Assembly: GCA_950097015.1 (NCBI GenBank)
Contig: CATNEN010000025.1
Span: forward strand, 7,348,501 to 7,412,500
DNA: 64,000 nucleotides
Source of the DNA: Macrostomum hystrix
Lineage: Eukaryota; Platyhelminthes; Macrostomidae
Direction: 5' to 3'
The position numbers and the translations under genes are program-made. This document shows, piece by piece, positions 1 to 9,776 of this stretch (positions are counted from its first letter, which is position 1; the number at the start of each line of letters is the position of its first letter). A model generated the notes under the pieces. That model was not told where the DNA came from and did no database searches. It worked only from the letters and a program-made list of their open reading frames with translations.

Positions 1-460
1 AGATATGAGAGATAAGAGATATGAGATATGAGAGATAAGAGATATGAGATATGAGAGATAAGAGAGATATGAGAGATATGAAAGATAATGGGAGATATGA
101 GAGATATGAGAGATATGAGAGATAATGAGAGATATGAGATATGAAAGATATGAGAGATATGAGAGATAATGAGAGATATGAGAGATATGAGAGATAATGA
201 GAGAAATGAGATATAATGAGAGATGAGAGAGAAATGAGACATAAGAGAGATGAAAGATAATGAGAGATATGAGAGATAATGAGGGAAATGAGATATAATG
301 AGAGATGAGAGAGAAATGAGAGATAAGAGAGATGAAAGATATGAGAGATATGAGAGATAATGAGAGATAATGAGAGATATGAGAGATAATGAGAGATAAT
401 GAGAGATATGAGAGATAATGAGAGGAATGAGAGATAATGAGAGATGAGAGACAAGCAGAG
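1..460. repeat. GA-rich irregular tandem repeat
   Basis: Imperfect array of short units built from GAGAGATATGA and GAGAGATAATGA variants, about 8-12 bp each. It enters from the left edge, so its true start is outside the window. It decays into unique sequence near 460. Confidence 0.9.
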
Positions 461-797
461 ATATGATAGGATGCACCACTGGCAAAAGTACAAGTCGAAT
501 AGATGTTTTTGAAATACTGAGACTGGGAAAACTCACCTGGCTATTTTTAAGTTATGAGAAGCCAATAAAAATTAGACTGCATTTGTAGGTAAATAATAAA
601 AAATGGTAATGCCAGAAATGTGTAGCGAAGCGCTTGCAATTTACAAAACTATACAAGAATGGGACACATTGAGCACAGGACAGACATTAATAGAAGTCAT
701 AATTATAAAATTATGATTATAAAATCTTGATACACGGTACAAGAAGCGATGACAAGATGGTCACAGCTGACAATGCGTGCTGTCCTTACCACTAAGG
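461..797. other. 3' flank of the EGFR gene, no gene seen
   Basis: AT-rich unique sequence downstream of the receptor stop codon. It should hold the 3' UTR, but I see no canonical AATAAA on the minus strand. Confidence 0.5.
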
Positions 798-3700
798 TTA
801 CACGCAACTCGACAATGGCTCCGTATCCTGGGCCAGCGAAGCTAACATCCCTGGCGGCGGCGTCGGCGGCGTCGGTGGCAGCGGCGTCTGTGGCGACCTA
901 GAGGCGCTGAAGAAGTACTCCGGATTGTGGACCGAGGCGGTGTTGCTCGGACGCCTCAAAGAGATGGGCTCCAGGTAGCCATCTGACTGCAGCAGCGGCT
1001 GCAGCTCCTGGCCGCAGTAGCGCGGCTGCTTTGTGTACCTGCTGTCCTGAATTCCAGGTGAGCAGCCGAGCTTCAGCTTCACACTTCCGGCCCTGGCTAC
1101 AACTGCGTTGATGTAGGAAGCCGCGTCGGCGTCATCGGCATCGGCCGCTTCCGGTTGCGGCTGAGCTGTTCTGAACACTTCATCAGTGCCCTCCTCGTTG
1201 ACTTCGTTGACCTCCAGTGGCGAGTACTCGCCTCCGCCTCCGCCTCCGCCTGCGCCACCGCCGTCATCCGATGCCAGGTTGGCGTCCTGCTGCGAGCTGC
1301 TGCTGCCGCTGCCAGTCGGTGTCGAATCCGAGCTGCCCGCCTTCTGAGCCGTCGCCGAGTTGACCGATGAGCTGAACTTGTCACCCTTGATGTACACGTA
1401 ACGACCAGGAGCTAAGCACATCTTGCGAAAACTCGACTCCAACTCTTCGAAGCTAGGCCGCTGAGCCTCGTTCAGCATCCAGCACTTGATCATGAGTATG
1501 TACACATCCAGCGTGCAGATCTGCGGCTGCGGCAGACGCTCGCCCTTCTCCAGATAGTCGGCCAGGTCAACGGGCTTCACGCTGGCGTAGGGCGGCTCGC
1601 CGAACATGAAGATCTCCCACAGCGTCACTCCGTAGGCCCAGACGTCGGATTTGTGGGAGAAGCGCCTGCTGATGAGGCACTCCAGCGCCAGCCACTTGAT
1701 CGGCAGCTTGCCGCCCGAGGCGCAATACTCTTCGTTGGGATTTTCCATTAGCCTGGCCAGACCGAAGTCGGTTATCTTCACGCACCTAGCCGAGGCCACC
1801 AGGACATTGCGGCAGGCCAGGTCGCGGTGGATGACACTGCGCTGCTCCAGGTAGGCCATTCCGCTGGCGATTTGGGCTGCGAAGCGCAGCAGATGGCTGC
1901 TGCCCAGCTGACCAGTGCCGCGACGGGCTCGGAGGAAATCGCGCAGGTTGCCAAGGGGCAGGAAGCGGCTGATGAGCTGCGGCGGCTGCGTCATGCACAC
2001 ACCGACGAGGCTCAGGCAGTGCTGGTGGCGCACGGAGGCCATGATGCGACCCTCGGCTAGCAGTTCGCCGGAGAGGCAGCTGCCGCCGCAGTCGCTGGAG
2101 TCGGCCAGGATTTTTATGGCCACGGAGAGGCGTCCACGAGGCTGCCCGGGGGCGGCAGCGTCCGGGTGCCACTCGCCGCGGTAGACGGTGCCGAAGGCAC
2201 CAGAGCCGATCTCGGCGCCGCGGGTGAGCTCCTTCTCGGAGATGGTGCGCAGCACCGCGATTCCGTCGGCCTCTACACCGACAATTCCGCCAAGTTCAGC
2301 GCCGAGACAACTGGAGCCGTCGGCGGCGTTCAGCGGCTCGGTGTCCTCGTCCCAGGCGCTGTCAATCATCATGCGTCTCTGGCTGTCATCGCTCTTACCA
2401 GCGGCGGCTGCGGCGGTGGCAGCGGCAGCTGCTCGACTGGTCCGATGACGCATCCAGAGGCAAGCGACCGTCAATAGCAGCACGAAGACTGCAAGGATTC
2501 CGAAACCAAAGTACACGACTGTCAGCCTGACATCACGAACGGAGCGGCGTTTCTGAAGCTCGTCTTCGGCGCTCTCCTGTTCGCGGATGTCGACTCCGAC
2601 GCTCACAGTCCGACGGCACACCGACACTAGGTTGTGCGGCCGACGCCGACGCCAGGCAAAGTGCCGGTCAGCATCGTCGGCCTCCAGCATCTGCAGCCGC
2701 ATTCCAGACGGGCACGGGGCCAAAGGCGGGATGCATAGAGTCGTGTTGACAAAGTTTGCCTCGGCTTCGGGATCCGGCTCCACCACCTTGGAGCAGAAGC
2801 TGCAGCCGCCGGGTCCCACAATGGACAGATTGCCCGTGCATGTCGGCTCATCTTGGATGCCAGCGGCGACCGCAGGCAGGCACGCCTTCGGGCAGGGCCG
2901 GCAGACGCGGTCAGTGTCGGCGAAGTGCCCGACAGTCGAGCAGGCCGGCACGCAGCGGCCCGACTCGACCTCCGTAAAGGCGTCTGGCGAACAATCGGTG
3001 CAGTCCAGCGGGCCGGGCGCGGTACAGCGGTGGCAGAGCTGGTGACACCGGCTGCACCGACTCTCAGTTATCATCGGGATCCCGGAGGCACTGGCGTTTG
3101 TTAATCTGCCGGCGTTGTACCAACCGCCGGCTCCGTCGCAGCTAGCGACGCAGACGCTGGGTCGGCCAGCCGCCAAGTCTCCTGGCAGCCGATGGTGCAG
3201 ACAGCGGACGCAGCAGTCCGGTCCGGGTCCCCAGCAGCCGTAGTCTGGGTCGCACTCCGCATGACAGCGCGGACAGTCGCTGGCGCCGCCCCGGCTTGCC
3301 CGTCGAACATTGTCGAGGCTGGCGCTGTTGCTAGAGTTTGCGTTGAGCACAACTAGCCGGTGCTTGACCGCCAGCTGTGTTGGCAGGAGGCCCGGACAGC
3401 GGACTTTCGGCGGCGCCAGCGACAGCGTGCCATCCAGATGCTTCAACGAGGCCAGGCCAAGAAAGCTGAGGCTCTGCGAGCGAATCGCAATCGAACCATC
3501 GTTGGGCCGGCCGGGCCGCTTGAAGATTTTCCGCAGGCCGGCCAGGAAGGTGAGGTTATCCGGCCGGTTGAGAATCACCGTCACGCTGCCCCGGATGACA
3601 GATAAACGGCTCAGGTAAAAGTACAAATCGTCGACGGTCAGCACCCGGTTGCCGTGACTAGCCGAGTAATGATCCGGCTCGAAGCAGCTCTGCAGGATGG

Positions 3701-4841
3701 ACAGGTCGCCTGTGTAGTGCGCGCACAGGCGGCTGGAGTTGCGCCCGCCCGCGAGCAGCGCATTGTTCGGGCTGCAAATCGCGGCCGATTCTCCGGCCTG
3801 CTCGCAGGCCCGGCCGCCGACGAGGGTGCAGGCGCCGTCGCTGGCGGGCGCAAATCCATCTGAGCAGCGGCTGACGCAGGCGCCCTCCTGAGTGTAGTAG
3901 GTGCGCGGACAGCGGCTGACGCACACGGGGCCGAGCGGATAATGCTTGGGCTCTGACGGCCTGACGAAGTACGCGCTGCTGGGATCGTAGATGGACTCGG
4001 GATTGCAGACGCCGACGCAGACGCCGGATTTATTGAAGCTGGCGCAGGCTAGGCACTGGCTGGCTGCGGTGCCATAGCAACCGCCGGCGCATTGCTCGGC
4101 GCAACAGCGCTCGGACCCGGCGTCGAGGTGGCAGCGGCCGCTGGGGCATTGCCGCACGGTCAGACTGGCGCAGCGGGTTTGCAGCTGGCACTGGTCGGGC
4201 CCCGGTCCCCAGCAGTGGCGCCGGCCGCTTGGCCACGTGGGGCAGTCCGGATGGCAGTAGCCAGCTCTGACGCAATGAATTGATTTAATCAGCCGCTGCC
4301 TGCTCGGGTCGCGGAAAAGCTCAGTGTAGTTGACGCTGCGCTCGAGGTAGCAGGAGTTGACGCCAGTGACGGTGAAATTTCCGTTCGCGATGTAGGCCAG
4401 CCGGCTAAATATGGCCTCGGGCTGCGGAAACTGGCAGTGGCTGGGGTAGATGATGCTGACAGCGTTGTCACAGTTGGCGCCGCGAATGACCCGCAGGCTG
4501 CGGAAGATGACCGAAGCGTTGAAGCAGCTGTTGATGACCCGGACACAGCCGGTGACCTCCTGGATAGAGTCGAGGAAGTCCAGGCTGAAAGTCTTGTTCT
4601 CAGCAATGAAGTCCTGTTGGCGTATATTCATAATGTGCAGGTCGCCAATGACCAGTTGGCAGCCGTCCAGCTGGCTGCGCATCGACTGTACGATGGCAAC
4701 GGAGCTGCTGCGGGTGAACTCCGACTGTTGCGTGCCCTGGCAGACTAGGGGCGGCTCTGCCACCGCGGCAGCTCCCCGCAGGAGAAGCAGGGTGGCGAAG
4801 CACGAGATGGCCTGGCTCATGTATGTCGAGCGGGACCTCAT
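798..4841 (-). CDS. EGFR: EGF receptor (ErbB-family receptor tyrosine kinase), uninterrupted
   Basis: Single-pass receptor tyrosine kinase for EGF-like ligands, expected at the plasma membrane upstream of Ras/MAPK. The first ATG is at 4841 and an in-frame TAA lies just upstream (4851-4853), giving 1347 aa. A second ATG seven codons in precedes a typical signal peptide (ISCFATLLLL). Order from the ATG: receptor L domain 1 (about 55-165), furin-like Cys-rich (190-345), L domain 2 (370-500), second Cys-rich (520-700), transmembrane helix (771-796), kinase (about 870-1140), tail. The kinase is intact: GSGAFG 879-884, Lys910 in VAIK, HRDLACRN 1005-1012, DFG 1025-1027, PIKWLALE 1047-1054. The tail has likely phosphotyrosine sites (NPEY for PTB, YIN for Grb2-type SH2) plus Gly- and Ser-rich linkers. 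Oddities: no intron in 4 kb, and basic clusters RRRR and QKRRS outside the membrane. Family assignment is very secure. Confidence 0.96.
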   Translation of the reverse strand: MRSRSTYMSQAISCFATLLLLRGAAAVAEPPLVCQGTQQSEFTRSSSVAIVQSMRSQLDGCQLVIGDLHIMNIRQQDFIAENKTFSLDFLDSIQEVTGCVRVINSCFNASVIFRSLRVIRGANCDNAVSIIYPSHCQFPQPEAIFSRLAYIANGNFTVTGVNSCYLERSVNYTELFRDPSRQRLIKSIHCVRAGYCHPDCPTWPSGRRHCWGPGPDQCQLQTRCASLTVRQCPSGRCHLDAGSERCCAEQCAGGCYGTAASQCLACASFNKSGVCVGVCNPESIYDPSSAYFVRPSEPKHYPLGPVCVSRCPRTYYTQEGACVSRCSDGFAPASDGACTLVGGRACEQAGESAAICSPNNALLAGGRNSSRLCAHYTGDLSILQSCFEPDHYSASHGNRVLTVDDLYFYLSRLSVIRGSVTVILNRPDNLTFLAGLRKIFKRPGRPNDGSIAIRSQSLSFLGLASLKHLDGTLSLAPPKVRCPGLLPTQLAVKHRLVVLNANSSNSASLDNVRRASRGGASDCPRCHAECDPDYGCWGPGPDCCVRCLHHRLPGDLAAGRPSVCVASCDGAGGWYNAGRLTNASASGIPMITESRCSRCHQLCHRCTAPGPLDCTDCSPDAFTEVESGRCVPACSTVGHFADTDRVCRPCPKACLPAVAAGIQDEPTCTGNLSIVGPGGCSFCSKVVEPDPEAEANFVNTTLCIPPLAPCPSGMRLQMLEADDADRHFAWRRRRPHNLVSVCRRTVSVGVDIREQESAEDELQKRRSVRDVRLTVVYFGFGILAVFVLLLTVACLWMRHRTSRAAAAATAAAAAGKSDDSQRRMMIDSAWDEDTEPLNAADGSSCLGAELGGIVGVEADGIAVLRTISEKELTRGAEIGSGAFGTVYRGEWHPDAAAPGQPRGRLSVAIKILADSSDCGGSCLSGELLAEGRIMASVRHQHCLSLVGVCMTQPPQLISRFLPLGNLRDFLRARRGTGQLGSSHLLRFAAQIASGMAYLEQRSVIHRDLACRNVLVASARCVKITDFGLARLMENPNEEYCASGGKLPIKWLALECLISRRFSHKSDVWAYGVTLWEIFMFGEPPYASVKPVDLADYLEKGERLPQPQICTLDVYILMIKCWMLNEAQRPSFEELESSFRKMCLAPGRYVYIKGDKFSSSVNSATAQKAGSSDSTPTGSGSSSSQQDANLASDDGGGAGGGGGGGEYSPLEVNEVNEEGTDEVFRTAQPQPEAADADDADAASYINAVVARAGSVKLKLGCSPGIQDSRYTKQPRYCGQELQPLLQSDGYLEPISLRRPSNTASVHNPEYFFSASRSPQTPLPPTPPTPPPGMLASLAQDTEPLSSCV

Positions 4842-5440
4842 TAGTCCCAATTAATAGTTCAACGATGCGGCGGTCTCTGGTCAGCTCGAAGTCCTCCAAA
4901 ATTGAGAGCTGAGACAAGTTCCAGCCATGCCCAAACAATATGGGGAGTGCACGGACTGGGGAGTCTGAGAGTTGGAGAGGCCGGGCCAATGAGAGCGACC
5001 CGGCTTAGTTTCGCTGTACAATTGAACAGCTTGGAATGAAACAGATTGCCAGAGCTGGCCTTGGTGTCGGTCTGAATCAGCGAATAAGCAAGCTGCCGAT
5101 CTTCTTTCTTTTATAACGAACTAAAGCCAAAGGACTGCCTAGTAAAAGTAATTCGGCCTTCTTTTTTCTCTTCTGCCTTGGAATTAGAGGTTGGTCAGTG
5201 TGACTTTCACACAGGCATCCTGTGAGCCGCATTGTGGAGCAAACGGTGTGAAAGTGGCCAATTTATGCAATTATGCGTATAGGAAAAGGAATGTTCTCGA
5301 TTCTCAAGTCGCAGCTACAGCTAAACAAAACCCTTCCTTATACATATGACACAAATAGCTAGTATCCATGAGCTTAGACACTCAGTGACAGTTGATTTCA
5401 TTGAATATATTCCTTGTAAATATAAGACATTTTACCCAGG
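4842..5440. other. 5' flank of the EGFR gene
   Basis: Unique sequence upstream of the receptor start on the minus strand, presumably promoter and 5' UTR. I see no clear TATA box and no convincing splice acceptor. Confidence 0.4.
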
Positions 5441-5449
5441 TGTTTTGAC

Positions 5450-7060
5450 AAGCTTTACCTCTGTACTAGTTTAGCCGAGGTGTCTGTACTAGTTTTACCA
5501 AGGTGTCTGTACTAGTTTAGCCGAGGTGTCTGTACTAGTTTTACCGAGGTGTCTGTACTAGTTTAGCCGAGGTGTCTGTACTAGTTTAACCGAAGCGTCT
5601 GTACTAGTTTAGCCGAGGTGTCTGTACTAGTTTAGCCGAAGCGTCTGTACTAGTTTTAACGAGGTGTCTGTACTAGTTTAGCCGAGGTGTCTGTACTAGT
5701 TTAGCCGAAGCGTCTGTACTAGTTTTAACGAGGTGTCTGTACAGGTTTAGCCGAGTTGTCTGTACTAGTTTTACCAAGGTGTCTGTACTAGTTTAGCCGA
5801 GGTGTCTGTACTAGTTTAGCCGAGGTGTCTGTACTAGTTTTACCAAGGTGTCTGTCTGTACTAGTTTAGCCGAGGTGTCTGTACTAGTTTAGCCGAGGTG
5901 TCTGTACTAGTTTTACCGAGGTGTCTGTACTAGTTCAGCCGAAGCGTCTGTACTAGTTTTAACGAGGTGTCTGTACTACATGTAGTTTAGCCGAGTTGTC
6001 TGTACAGGTTTAGCCGATGTGGCTGTACTAGTTTAGCCGAAGCGTCTGTACTAGTTTTAACGAGGTGTCTGTACAGGTTTAGCCGAGTTGTCTGTACTAG
6101 TTTTACCAAGGTGTCTGTACTAGTTTAGCCGAGGTGTCTGTACTAGTTTTACCGAGGTGTCTGTACTAGTTTTACCGAGGTGTCTGTACTAATTTAGCCG
6201 AAGCGTCTGTACTAGTTTTAACGAGGTGTCTGTACTAGTTTTACCAAGGTGTCTGTACTAGTTTAGCCGAGGTGTCTGTACTAGTTTAGCCGAGGTGTCT
6301 GTACTAGTTTAGCCGAGGTGTCTGTACTAGTTTAGCCGAAGTGTCTGTACTAGTTTAGCCGAGGTGTCTGTACTAGTTTTACCGAGGTGTCTGTACTAGT
6401 TTTACCGAGGTGTCTGTACTAGTTCAGCCGAAGCGTCTGTACTAGTTTTAACGAGGTGTCTGTACTACATGTAGTTTAGCCGAGTTGTCTGTACAGGTTT
6501 AGCCGATGTGGCTGTACTAGTTTAGCCGAAGCGTCTGTACTAGTTTTAACGAGGTGTCTGTACAGGTTTAGCCGAGTTGTCTGTACTAGTTTTACCAAGG
6601 TGTCTGTACTAGTTTAGCCGAGGTGTCTGTACTAGTTTTACCGAGGTGTCTGTACTAGTTTTACCGAGGTGTCTGTACTAATTTAGCCGAAGCGTCTGTA
6701 CTAGTTTTAACGAGGTGTCTGTACTAGTTTTACCAAGGTGTCTGTACTAGTTTAGCCGAGGTGTCTGTACTAGTTTAGCCGAGGTGTCTGTACTAGTTTA
6801 GCCGAGGTGTCTGTACTAGTTTAGCCGAAGTGTCTGTACAGGTTTAGCCGAGGTGTCTGTACTAGTTTTACCAAGGTGTCTGTACTAGTTTAGCCGAGGT
6901 GTCTGTACTAGTTTTACCGAGGTGTCTGTACTAGTTTTACCGAGGTGTCTGTACTAGTTTAGCCGAAGCGTCTGTACTAGTTTTACCGAGGTGTCTGTAC
7001 AGACTGTACTAGTTCAGCCGAGGTGTCTGTTCTAGGTTTACCGGGGTGTCTACTAGTTTT
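5450..7060. repeat. 23-bp minisatellite, about 70 units, with a 489-bp higher-order duplication
   Basis: Unit of about 23 bp centred on CTGTACTAGTTTAGCCGAGG with variants TTTTACCGAGG, TTTAGCCGAAGCG and TTTTAACGAGG. A rare landmark, TACTACATGTAG, occurs at about 5974 and again at about 6463, with matching variant order around both. Confidence 0.95.
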
Positions 7061-7074
7061 ACCCATGTGTCAAT

Positions 7075-8002
7075 AAAATACAGCTAATTAAAAATAACGG
7101 AGGCTCGAAGCTGCTACACGGCACAATTTCCGTCAGAAACCACTGAAAACATTGATTGGCAATAGAAGGTCTGCCGACAGTGTGACAAAACAAATAGGGC
7201 GATTGTTAAAGATTTTAATTTCTCAAATCAATGAAAAACACAGAAACAAGAAATAAGCGTGTTTCCTAACTTTTGTGTCTGTCTGTTTAAGCTGGCGAGC
7301 TGTAATTACGCGAATATTTAGACATTTTCATGCCAATGACAAAGTGACACCGAAGATTCGACCCGTATTCTCTGTCGAGCTCTCGTTTCGTAAACAAGAA
7401 AGAAACTTTGTTTTGAAAAAAAACAACTTAACACAATGCGACACGAGACTGGAAAATTCAGCTATTTCTTAAGTAAAACAATCATCCGCTGGATGAGGAA
7501 GTGTGGCTTTGAAAGAGAATTAGTCGCTCAAAAAAATAATTGTGAAAAGTAAGGAATGAGCAAAATATGTCAATAGAAGCCATTCATTTTTATGGAAGCG
7601 ATTCGGCATGCAAATACTCTGTCCTCTTGTGCAGCATGGCAACTATGATAATTTTAGGCTTTCGCCAGTGTTATAATTAATATAACTTTGCATTTTTTTG
7701 ACACCTGAGGACAAAGCTGACAGAAAGTAGGGAAGGCGTAGATTATCCACAAACTAGCACAGGCCGTGATCCCAGAGTTTCAATACGACCTGCACTTCAA
7801 GCTCCCTGTGCATTTTCCTGCAGATCCAATAGCTGAAATCCCAAATCCTCATTCCTAACATTTCAATCACAACACCGAAATCGAAAATCTTGCTTTCTAT
7901 TCCGAAATGACAACCCAAAAAACTTATTCTTATCCCCAATCCCTACAAAGCATAGCTTATCCCAGTTTGATAAATATAGCGTAAATAAGGTTTATTTATA
8001 AG
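7075..8002. other. Intergenic unique sequence, nothing recognised
   Basis: AT-rich with short open frames only. No protein family, RNA gene or repeat recognised. Confidence 0.4.
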
Positions 8003-8306
8003 GTTAGAGGTTGTAGCCTAGTGGTTAGGGCGTCGGACTCACGACTTGAAGGTCGGAAGTTCGATTCGCGACAACACTGAAACAATTTGTGTCCTTTAGC
8101 AAGACACTTAACTCTGCATTGCTTCAGTTCACCCAGCTGTTAAATGGGTACCAGCATTAGCTGGGATAATTGAAGGTGGGTGTGGCGTCCCACAGTCCAC
8201 GGACTGAACAGCTGTACGCAGTCTTCAGATGCGCCGCGCAATAGCTGCGGCTGTGCTGTTGGCTGCACATCTGGCCCGATTGGGACAGGTGTAATCAAAT
8301 ATTATT

Positions 8307-8337
<31 letters not shown>
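8003..8337 (+). mobile_element. tRNA-derived SINE, copy 1
   Basis: The head is tRNA-like: an A-box-like TAGCCTAGTGGTTAGGGCG at about 8013 and a B-box-like AGTTCGATTCGC at about 8060. A central domain follows (GCAAGACACTTAACTCTGCA, then CACCCAGCTGTTAAATGGGT), and the element ends in an (ATT)n tail. GTAAATAA occurs at 7981 and again just after the tail, a possible target-site duplication, though it is low complexity. Two related copies lie at 36706-36966 and 61190-61440 on the other strand, which shows dispersal. Confidence 0.85.
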
Positions 8338-8780
8338 GGGTAAATAAATAAATAAATACGCAAAGCAAAATACGAATATATTGTGATGCCATGCTGCCCT
8401 CTAGCGTATTTGGTTATATAAATGAAGGACATGGAATGTTAAGCTGGTATGACAAAAAATAAAATAAATAAAAAACCTAAAAAGCAAGTAACTATTTTTA
8501 CATTTATTCATCACATTTGGCAAGGGAAAAGGTTAAGCCATGCAGTTATCGAATTCAGTAATTACAATTATCGACACAGGTACCAAATATGTTGACACAG
8601 GTAAATAGATATCAGACAAGCAACCCATTGTGTAAGCGAGCTGTAACGAAGTATACAATAGATTCGTTGCTTGGTGCGGGAAGGCTTGTAAAAACTGTGA
8701 AGAAATTTTTTTAGAATAGAATGCAAAACTTAGGAAATTAAATGAAAAAATGAGGAAATCAACACTCAGGCTGAGAAAGC
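8338..8780. other. Intergenic unique sequence, nothing recognised
   Basis: AT-rich stretch between the SINE and the next array; no gene seen. Confidence 0.4.
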
Positions 8781-9390
8781 TCTTTTTCGCTCCCTACTAA
8801 CCCCATTCAGCTCCCTAGCCATCACTTTCCGCTCCCTACTCACCCCTTTCCGCTCCCTATCTAACCCTTTACGCTCCCTACCCATCACTTTCCGCTCCCT
8901 ACTCACCCCTTTCCGCTCCCTACACACCCCTTTCCGCTCCCTACACACCCCTTTCCGCTCCCTATCTAACCCTTTACGCTCCCTACCTACCACTTTCCGC
9001 TCCCGACACACCCCTTTCCGCTCCCGACACACCCCTTTCCGCTCCCTACCCATCACTTTCCGCTCCCTACTCACCCCTTTACACTCCATACTCACCCTTC
9101 ACGCTCCATACACACCCCTTTCCACTCCCTACACACCCCTTTCCGCTCCCTACACACCCCTTTCCGCTCCCTACACACCCCTTTCCGCTCCCTACACACC
9201 CCTTTCCGCTCCCGACACACCCCTTTCCGCTCCCGACACACCCCTTTCCGCTCCCGACACACCCCTTTCCGCTCCCTACACACCCCTTTTCCGCTCCCGA
9301 CCCATCACTTTCCGCTCCCTACTCATCACTTTCCGCTCCCTACCTAACCCTTACTGCTCCCTACCCACCCCTTTCCGCTCTTTTGTCTTC
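8780..9390. repeat. 21-bp minisatellite, about 29 units
   Basis: Unit of 21 bp containing TTTCCGCTCCCTACACACC, with variants CGACACACC, CTACCCATCAC and CTATCTAACC. It lies downstream of the STARD10-like stop codon. It is open on the minus strand because the unit length is a multiple of three. Confidence 0.95.
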
Positions 9391-9776
9391 ATTTTCGACT
9401 CTCTCCTCTCCATTTACCGCTCCCTGCCCTGCTATTTACACACCGCCCTCTCCCCTTCCCACTACTCTAACCATAATTATCCCCATTTAGTTTTCAATTC
9501 TGCTGTGGCCACAGGTCGCGTACTTTTGACAATCAGCCCGGGCTTCTCACGAGATATTCGCTGTGAAATTCAAAACCAAGCAGCAGGCACTCAACTAGTG
9601 AGGTAAAAAAGAACATTTTCAAACAAAAACTTGACTTCAAAATAGGCTTTCAAAATACCGCGCGAAATAAAGTACATTGAAAATAGACTTTTCAATAAAT
9701 GACGAAGCATTCTAGCGTACTAAATAGCTGCCCTCACCGTTTAACAATGAACCAATTGTTGGAAAAGGGTACAATC
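9391..9776. other. 3' flank of the STARD10-like gene
   Basis: Unique sequence between the stop codon and the 21-bp array, likely containing the 3' UTR. No canonical minus-strand AATAAA found. Confidence 0.4.

Noticed and set aside
1097-4606. Open frames antisense to or overlapping the EGFR gene
   Set aside because: Shadows of a GC-rich coding sequence, no recognisable domains.
4842-4850. EGFR start at 4850
   Set aside because: That codon is TTG, directly after an in-frame TAA; the first ATG is at 4841.
8007-8075. tRNA gene at the SINE head
   Set aside because: No matching acceptor stem, and the same sequence recurs with a common body and tail at two other places, so it is a SINE head.
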